Shown here one piece after another: positions 59,270-64,000 of a stretch of DNA of 64,000 bases. Position 1 is the first letter of the stretch. Every line of letters begins with the position of its first letter. The position numbers and the translations under genes were made by a program. The notes below the pieces were generated by a model. That model searched no databases, was not told where the DNA came from, and saw only the letters and a list, made by a program, of their open reading frames with translations. Source of the stretch: Ensifer adhaerens (GTDB lineage: Bacteria; Pseudomonadota; Alphaproteobacteria; Rhizobiales; Rhizobiaceae); NCBI RefSeq assembly GCF_028993555.1, contig NZ_CP118612.1:124001-188000 (forward strand), given 5' to 3'.

Positions 59270-59305
59270 AAAAAGCCCTTCCTCTTAGACGACAAGAGGA
59301 AGGGC
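59270..59305 (-). terminator. Strong Rho-independent terminator (minus strand)
   Basis: GCCCTTCCTCTT pairs with AAGAGGAAGGGC, 12 bp, loop of 7, followed on the minus strand by TTTTTGC. It ends transcription coming from the tRNA (59561) or from a small RNA in between. Just upstream of it on the minus strand a second small hairpin (CACAGA...TCTGTG) is visible. Confidence 0.75.
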
Positions 59306-59485
59306 CGGGCGTCTGAGCGTTCGACTTCACAGACATTTCATCTGTGGCTTAAATACTCAAGACATCAAGCCCTTCGAGGAAAATTAGCTAGCAAAGGCTT
59401 TCTCGCACAGTTTGGCGGCTGATCCGTCTTTCTTGGAAAGGCGAGAATATGCAGGGAACGTCTTAGAACAAAAGGAGAAGTTGTA

Positions 59486-59561
59486 TGGTGGGCCTGGCAG
59501 GACTCGAACCTGCAACCAGTCGGCCATGAGCCGACGGCCCTAACCATTGAGCTACAGGCCC
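59486..59561 (-). tRNA. tRNA with CAT anticodon (Ile2/Met class)
   Basis: Minus-strand cloverleaf of 76 nt including an encoded CCA. Acceptor GGGCCTG pairs with CAGGCCC; D-arm TAGCTCAATGGTTAG; anticodon stem GTCGG/CCGAC with loop CTCATGG giving CAT; T-arm CAGGTTCGAGTCCTG. The GGGCCTGTAGCTCAATGG start is typical of alphaproteobacterial tRNA-Ile2 (lysidine-modified CAU) rather than elongator or initiator Met, although annotation programs would call Met. Confidence 0.9.
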
Positions 59562-59842
59562 CCACCAGAGAATCTCCAAGGACAGGGAACCGATTGATCA
59601 AGCTCGGGTCTGGATGAATTTCTTCGCAAACTTTGGCGCTGCGAAGGAAGCAACTCCGAGCCGTCGACGTCAGCAATGTCATATTCCGACCCAGTTTTCC
59701 CATCCGCCCGCCGGTTCGTATCCCTTCAAGGCGAGGGATGAAGGTCGGCGCTCGGCCGCTTCCTAGCTGGTGGCTCTGAAAGCCGACCTTGGCATTCAGA
59801 GCAGTGGACCGACCGCATGGACGACGAACGGAGCGACGGCCC

Positions 59843-60283
59843 TTACTTTACCGTGATGGCAATACCGCTGAGATCGGCGTTGACTTGCAGGCCTACCTGC
59901 TTGCCTGAGAGCTCGAGTTGGGCGCCCTTGTCATTGGTCATGACGATCACCTGGGCCCCTTTTCCGAGCGCGCCGCCACCACCCGCCGCACCGTAGACCC
60001 CCGTCACATCTCGGGCGCGGCGAATGTGGCGAACATTACCATGGAAATAGGTCTTAGAAGCCCCGAAGGCGAGGCCGCCCGAGATGCCGCCGACAGAGAT
60101 GGGATAGCGGCGACCATGGAAGGTCAGCGTGCCCTCGCCTCCAGAGCCACCCACAAAGAAGGCAGCTTTGTAGACCGAGAAGCTGATCGTACCGCTGTCG
60201 GCATGCGCGGAGCCGGCAAAGCTGATTCCCGCCGCAGCGATAACCGCAGCCGCGACTGAACGAAATCTGGACGAAATCTTCAT
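59843..60283 (-). CDS. Small secreted protein, YSC84/DUF1134-like
   Basis: 146 aa from ATG 60283 (MKISSRFRSVAAAVIAAAGI); signal peptide ends at AHA near residue 31. Gly-rich mature sequence with GTLTFHGRRYPISVGGISGG, GVYGAAGGGGALGKGAQ and VMTNDKGAQLELSGKQVGLQ resembles the SYLF/YSC84-like or DUF1134 barrel proteins. An RpoE2-type promoter lies 75 bp upstream (60358-60382), so expression under general stress is likely. Role unknown, probably periplasmic. Confidence 0.72.
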   Translation of the reverse strand: MKISSRFRSVAAAVIAAAGISFAGSAHADSGTISFSVYKAAFFVGGSGGEGTLTFHGRRYPISVGGISGGLAFGASKTYFHGNVRHIRRARDVTGVYGAAGGGGALGKGAQVIVMTNDKGAQLELSGKQVGLQVNADLSGIAITVK

Positions 60284-60792
60284 GATGCGAGTCTCCTCAA
60301 AATCGAGGCTTACCCAGCCAGGAGGGCACGTCAGCGTCATGCCAAAGTCACAGCTGAAACAGTCTTGCCCGTCATTAGTTCCAAGCACGCGGACAGAATC
60401 CGGCTGCGAGAAGGCCGCCACGAAACGAGGCGGATGGCAAACATGGTCTCGGTGGCAGGGCCGGTGGGCAGCCAACGCTCGGCTGGCTCAGAATTGCCTT
60501 TTGGGATTGATTTCGGAAGTGCGCTCGGGCGGTTGAGATTGCGGAACCCGATCAGCAGGCGATGGCCTCCAGCCAAGGGCAGCTTGTCGGTCAGTTCCTG
60601 ATCGACCGAGGAGGCATCGCACGCTGGAGCTTCACTCAAGTCCTAGAGGCTGGACTCAATACGTGAGGATCTGATCTCGGCAGCTTCCCAAGTCCGACAT
60701 TAGTGAGCTTGACTTTGACTCATTCCTGCACTAGTGCGCCCGGCTGAATGCCGGGCGCATGGCAAATTCCACGCTCAGTCCCGGCCCGTCAA
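60284..60792. other. Intergenic region between stress genes
   Basis: Contains the RpoE2 promoter of the 59843-60283 gene. The remaining part, 60400-60790, has no recognised gene; short frames on both strands lack family features. Confidence 0.5.
60358..60382 (-). promoter_or_regulatory. RpoE2/EcfG-type promoter
   Basis: Minus-strand GGAAC (60378-60382), 18 bp, TT (60358-60359), matching the Sinorhizobium RpoE2 consensus GGAAC-N18/19-TT. Positioned correctly for the 60283 start. Confidence 0.7.
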
Positions 60793-61287
60793 TCAGGCTG
60801 CCTTGCGGGTCGTCGATGCCTTATTGATGGAGGTGACTGCAAGGTTGGTAAGTTTATTGTTCGTTGCTTTTTCCTGGTCGAGGATCTCAGAAAGGAGCGT
60901 GTGCGCTTCGTCGTGTCCAAGATCTTTCGCCCACTCGCGAAGTGACCCATAACGGGCGATTTCATAGTGTTCCACGGCCTGGCATGCAGCCAGAAGGCCC
61001 GCGTCCAGCGCGGTCCCTTTCGCCTCGTTTATGAGACCATCGGCTTCCTTGATTAGTCCCTCAATGGCGTCGCACTTTTCGCCGGCGGGCTTCTTTCCGA
61101 TGGATTTGAATACCTGATCGAGCTTCTTGATCTGATCCTTCGTTTCCGAAAGATGCTCCTCAGCCGCCTTTTTCAACTCCGGGCTCTTGGCCGCCTTGGC
61201 GACATTGGGAAGAGCCCTGGTAATAGCGTTTTCGGCGTAATAGACGTCCTGAAGCGTGTGTTCGAACAGTTCGGCAAGCGAGTTCAT
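60793..61287 (-). CDS. DUF892 (YciE/YciF-like) ferritin-like protein
   Basis: 164 aa from ATG 61287 (MNSLAELFEHTLQDVYYAEN) with GGAGAG upstream. Four-helix pattern: LFEHTLQDVYYAENAITRAL, KKAAEEHLSETKDQIKKLDQ, AACQAVEHYEIARYGSLREW, HTLLSEILDQEKATNNKLT. The Glu/His residues E-x2-H at the helix positions are those of DUF892 diiron-like proteins. These are stress-induced in many bacteria. An RpoE2-type promoter lies upstream (61322-61346). Confidence 0.9.
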   Translation of the reverse strand: MNSLAELFEHTLQDVYYAENAITRALPNVAKAAKSPELKKAAEEHLSETKDQIKKLDQVFKSIGKKPAGEKCDAIEGLIKEADGLINEAKGTALDAGLLAACQAVEHYEIARYGSLREWAKDLGHDEAHTLLSEILDQEKATNNKLTNLAVTSINKASTTRKAA

Positions 61288-61321
61288 GCTAACTCTCCTT
61301 TGTGAATGAATGCCGTAGAAG

Positions 61322-61346
61322 AAGCTTCGTCTGCGCTTTTCGTTCC
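61322..61346 (-). promoter_or_regulatory. RpoE2/EcfG-type promoter
   Basis: Minus-strand GGAAC (61342-61346), 18 bp, TT (61322-61323). Drives the DUF892 gene with a leader of about 30 nt. Confidence 0.7.
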
Positions 61347-61583
61347 AAGCAGCAGCTACTTTTGGATTTCTCGTGCCGGGCCGGGCGGCACGGCCGGACA
61401 CTGAAGTAGCAACCAGACGCGCTGGCACGATGCGCCTGCCATTTGGCAGGCACTTACAAAGTGCTAGCAGAGGCGACTGGCCGAGTTCTGGTCAGTCAAT
61501 TTGCTTTTCATCAGCACTCTTGCCGTCCGAGCTTTCCGACCGCTCCTCAAAGCGACGGAGGCTCTCGTGGTGCGGAGAAACCT

Positions 61584-62630
61584 TCATCTCGCCGCTTTGC
61601 CGATGGTATCGGCCATATGCGCTCCACGAAGGCCCATGGGAAGCGGCCTGCCGGTGGTCGAGTCCTTTGCAGTTTGATGCTCAAGTTCAGCATTGAGCTC
61701 GGCACCAACGAGAAGCAGGGTCACGGACAACCAGAGCCATATGAGGAAGCCGACGAGGCCGCCTAACGCACCATAGCTGGCAGCGTAGTCAGCAAGATTA
61801 TTGAGGTACCAGGCATAGATCAGAGACATCACAATCCACGCGGATGTTGCGAAGATCGATCCCCACGTCAACCAACGGAGCTTTGCCGGCTGGCGACTGG
61901 GACCGACACGGTAAACGACCACCGCCCCTGTCAATGCGGCGACGACCACGAGTGACCAGCCAATGAGGAGGACTATGGTTTCGTTCGCCGGATCGAGCAA
62001 CGCAACGCCAAGGATTGTGGGTATCGCTGCGGTGATGCCGATCATCATGATGAGGGCGATCATCGCGCAAAGGGTAAAAATGATGGCAATGAGATTGAGC
62101 CTGAGAAACCCACGCTTCTCGACTTCCTGGTAGGCAACATTCATCGCGTCGAAAATCGCGAGCGTACCGCTTCGGGCACTCCAAAGGGTAACGGCGAAGC
62201 TGATGAAAAAGGCAAGACTCAAGGTCGCGTCACGCATTTGGACGAGCGCGCGAACCTGGGTCGCGACAATGTCGAATGCCCCCGGGGGGAGGACATAAGC
62301 GAGCGTTCTCAAATGCTCCGCTATATCGACAGGATCGGCGAGCAGTCCATAAAGGGCCACGATCGCGCCCAGTGCTGGAAACAGGGCAAGAAGTAGATAA
62401 AACGTGACGCCAGCTGCAACGAATGCGACCCGGTCGTTGGAGACTTCGTTTATGACGCGCCAAAGCACATCATAGAGCCCCTTGGGAGGTATTTCCTCGG
62501 GTACATTGGCGTTGCGGCCGCGACCTTGGTCAATATCGTCGCCTGGGGGATACAGCGTTTCGCCTTGTCTCGCGCTCAGAGTGCGCCCTTTAAGCGGAGC
62601 AGCCAGAGCGAGAGCACCGCGATCGCACAA
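61584..62630 (-). CDS. YihY/BrkB family membrane protein
   Basis: About 348 aa from TTG 62630; no ATG is available in frame near the N-terminus and the frame stays open further upstream, so the start is uncertain. Core: VAFVAAGVTFYLLLALFPAL, FISFAVTLWSARSGTLAIFD, WGSIFATSAWIVMSLIYAWY and YGALGGLVGFLIWLWLSVTL, four of about six helices. The AVTLWSAR and YGALGG motifs are characteristic of YihY (formerly 'ribonuclease BN'). Function not settled. Its N-terminus overlaps a 31-aa ORF in another frame. Confidence 0.87.
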   Translation of the reverse strand: MCDRGALALAAPLKGRTLSARQGETLYPPGDDIDQGRGRNANVPEEIPPKGLYDVLWRVINEVSNDRVAFVAAGVTFYLLLALFPALGAIVALYGLLADPVDIAEHLRTLAYVLPPGAFDIVATQVRALVQMRDATLSLAFFISFAVTLWSARSGTLAIFDAMNVAYQEVEKRGFLRLNLIAIIFTLCAMIALIMMIGITAAIPTILGVALLDPANETIVLLIGWSLVVVAALTGAVVVYRVGPSRQPAKLRWLTWGSIFATSAWIVMSLIYAWYLNNLADYAASYGALGGLVGFLIWLWLSVTLLLVGAELNAELEHQTAKDSTTGRPLPMGLRGAHMADTIGKAAR

Positions 62631-62671
62631 AAGCTGACGACGACTTGACGATCGGTTGACTTTAAGGCCAT
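62576..62671 (-). CDS. Possible 31-aa membrane peptide overlapping the YihY N-terminus
   Basis: ATG 62671 with GGGGGAA upstream encodes MALKSTDRQVVVSFCAIAVL, then SLWLLRLKGAL and stop: a basic start and one hydrophobic helix of about 18 residues. It overlaps the YihY frame by 55 bp. It could be a leader for coupled translation or a false positive. Confidence 0.4.
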   Translation of the reverse strand: MALKSTDRQVVVSFCAIAVLSLWLLRLKGAL

Positions 62672-62767
62672 CGGCAAAGTTCCCCCCAGTTTTCCTTTCT
62701 AACGGCTGCCACGCAGAATGGATGCGCAGGAAACCGTTTTTCGCCTGTGCGGCGTGATCCTGAAGGC

Positions 62768-63097
62768 TCAGCGGGGCCGCACGAACGCGGTCCAGACGTA
62801 TCCCACAACACCAGCCATAACGAGAGCGGGAACGAAGTGGCGTCTGACCTTGTTTTCTACCGCTTGGATGGCGACATTTGCCTCTAACACGGCCAATCGC
62901 GAACTTCCGGCTGCGATGGTGGCGAGTTCTGTGCGAAGCCGGATTACGTCTGTCCGCAAAGCCTCTAGCTGCGCCGCGCGAGTGAGATGGTAGGATTGGA
63001 CGTTAGTGCTGCCCGCCGTCTCGCGATCAGTTCCTTCCCGTGTCGTGTCGGTCAACTGCGATGCTTCAACACTGTCATCGCGTGTCTGATCCATCAT
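62768..63097 (-). CDS. Small membrane protein with coiled region (109 aa)
   Basis: MMDQTRDDSVEASQLTDTTR opens a polar N-terminus; AAQLEALRTDVIRLRTELAT forms a coiled helix; PALVMAGVVGYVWTAFV near the end is a single membrane segment. AAAGGAGG lies immediately before the ATG. It resembles DUF883-like or phage-shock-type small membrane proteins but no firm family can be given. RpoE2-type promoter at 63124-63148. Confidence 0.72.
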   Translation of the reverse strand: MMDQTRDDSVEASQLTDTTREGTDRETAGSTNVQSYHLTRAAQLEALRTDVIRLRTELATIAAGSSRLAVLEANVAIQAVENKVRRHFVPALVMAGVVGYVWTAFVRPR

Positions 63098-63123
63098 GGC
63101 GTAGTCCTCCTTTGGTTCCTTTC

Positions 63124-63148
63124 AACCGAGGAGGATGACCGTTGTTCC
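63124..63148 (-). promoter_or_regulatory. RpoE2/EcfG-type promoter
   Basis: Minus-strand GGAAC (63144-63148), 18 bp, TT (63124-63125), with an expected leader of about 20 nt to the ATG at 63097. A second GGAAC at about 63115 is not followed correctly. Confidence 0.7.
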
Positions 63149-63299
63149 ACCATCGCGCTTCTCAGCCGCACCGAAGACGCTGAAACATTATTACTTCGGG
63201 GAGGCAATGCGGTTTGACCGGGGAAGACTGGACGAGGGCTCCCGTCGTTGCCGCCGCTCTCTGCGGGATCGAACGCCCTCTCGGATCCGCAGCGAAAAC

Positions 63300-64000
63300 T
63301 TAGTTCTTTTTCTTGGCGCTAACCGTAGCCTTCGTCGTGAGCCGGAAATCGGCCATCTCCTGCGCCGTCAAATAGTAGAGATGATCCGGCGGGGTTTCCA
63401 AAGCGTGGAACCAAAGGCCCGCAGAAATTCCCATTGTGTCGAGATGGCGCGCGACCCGGGCAGTGGCAGACTGGGCTGCAGACATGGCTTCCTCTGCAGT
63501 CGGCCGGTCATTGGTGCCGCTGAATAGCTGGTGCACACCAACTACCGCGTCAGATTCCACAAGGCGCTCGACACCGCCTGATAGGATAATCGGGCAGGAG
63601 GATGCGCACAGCGCTCTCGATGCCACCTTGGTGCGAAGTCTCTTGTCTCTGATCAGCTTGGAGATCGCCAACGCGTCGTCGACCGAACCGCCCGGGGAAT
63701 TGAGCTCAACGGTTTCGACATATTCACCGCGTTGTTGGATCTCGCGGGCAAATCGCAAAGCTGCGCCTAAGTCGAGCGTCCCCTCCGCAAGCAAGGAGCC
63801 GCCTGGGCCAAGATCGAATGTCATGGCCTTCGCTAAATCTTCGATCGGGCTTGCCGGAGTTGCCGTAGGCCTGTTCGGATCCACATTGGTTCCCGCAGGT
63901 GGCAAGAAGGGTGGCGTGTGGGATGGATCGAAGGCTGGCAGCTGCGTCTTCGTCGCGATTTCGCGAACGTCGATAAGGAGAAAAATTACCGTCAACGCCA
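63300..64000 (-). CDS. ClpP/crotonase-fold protein, partial (runs off right edge)
   Basis: About 231 visible residues; the frame is open to the end of the window and the only local start is TTG 63995, before a hydrophobic stretch (LTVIFLLIDV), so the gene almost certainly starts outside. The ClpP-like domain (~55-200) has VELNSPGGSVDDALAISKLI, the nucleophile region ALCASSCPIILSGG (catalytic Ser) and AVVGVHQLFSG with a His. This resembles periplasmic ClpP-like proteins of rhizobia, which are membrane-tethered. Substrate unknown. RpoE2 promoter not visible in the window. Confidence 0.78.
   Translation of the reverse strand, partial: ALTVIFLLIDVREIATKTQLPAFDPSHTPPFLPPAGTNVDPNRPTATPASPIEDLAKAMTFDLGPGGSLLAEGTLDLGAALRFAREIQQRGEYVETVELNSPGGSVDDALAISKLIRDKRLRTKVASRALCASSCPIILSGGVERLVESDAVVGVHQLFSGTNDRPTAEEAMSAAQSATARVARHLDTMGISAGLWFHALETPPDHLYYLTAQEMADFRLTTKATVSAKKKN

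Noticed and set aside
1..64000. CRISPR arrays, rRNA operons, prophage modules, integrases and replication origins
   Set aside because: No regularly spaced repeats, no rRNA sequence, no phage structural or integrase genes and no repABC-like genes were seen.

Overview
The window looks like an accessory region of a Rhizobiaceae genome, probably a Sinorhizobium/Ensifer-type megaplasmid or chromid. Supporting signs are the GC-rich codon use, the dense ABC-transporter and GMC-oxidoreductase catabolic operons, an alpha-r14 (NfeR-type) small RNA, RpoE2/EcfG-type promoters (GGAAC-N18-TT) and an alphaproteobacterial tRNA with a CAT anticodon. The species assignment is inference.

Layout. (1) 1-7055: a dimethylsulfoniopropionate (DMSP) catabolic operon with a partial GMC dehydrogenase (DddA-like), a two-domain DddD CoA-transferase/lyase, a three-gene betaine-type ABC importer and a broken acuI. 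(2) 7056-11367: an alpha-r14 small RNA, an MFS exporter, two NAD(P)-dependent reductases and a divergent LysR regulator. (3) 11368-23520: a decaying zone with a chimeric 2-hydroxyacid dehydrogenase/FAD-oxidase scar, a PIN-like/HD-GYP scar, a CBS-domain fragment, a cyclase-TPR gene with three frameshifts and a cold-shock remnant. Between these lie apparently intact genes: a secreted 518-aa protein, a caspase-like protein and several small proteins. (4) 23521-24712: an intact IS1595-family element with an 8-bp target duplication. (5) 24752-26006: XRE and LysR regulators. (6) 26107-34978: a sugar-type catabolic locus with SIS isomerase, ROK kinase, GntR regulator and GMC oxidase, divergent from an ABC sugar importer. 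Two matching GntR-type operators link its two halves.

(7) 35121-58522: a large catabolic region with esterase, two YbjJ-like MFS proteins, TIM-barrel isomerase, Gfo/Idh/MocA dehydrogenase, XRE regulator, an unknown 229-aa protein, ThDP enzyme, HisD-like dehydrogenase, a second sugar ABC importer, two more GMC oxidoreductases, HAD phosphatase, DeoR regulator, GH3-like hydrolase and aspartase. Two operator families can be read directly. TGAAG-N9-CTTCA occurs beside the XRE gene and upstream of the ThDP gene. TGCGTCA-type direct repeats with a 10-bp period occur upstream of the HAD-DeoR operon, the aspartase and the second MFS gene. (8) 58660-64000: Nudix hydrolase, tRNA, and a stress module with three RpoE2-type promoters ahead of a small secreted protein, a DUF892 protein and a small membrane protein, plus a YihY/BrkB protein and a ClpP-like protease that runs off the right edge.

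The most notable systems are the DMSP (ddd) operon with its inactivated acuI, and the 37-57 kb catabolic region. That region combines HisD-like, ThDP, isomerase/oxidoreductase and GMC enzymes in a set I cannot match to a described pathway.
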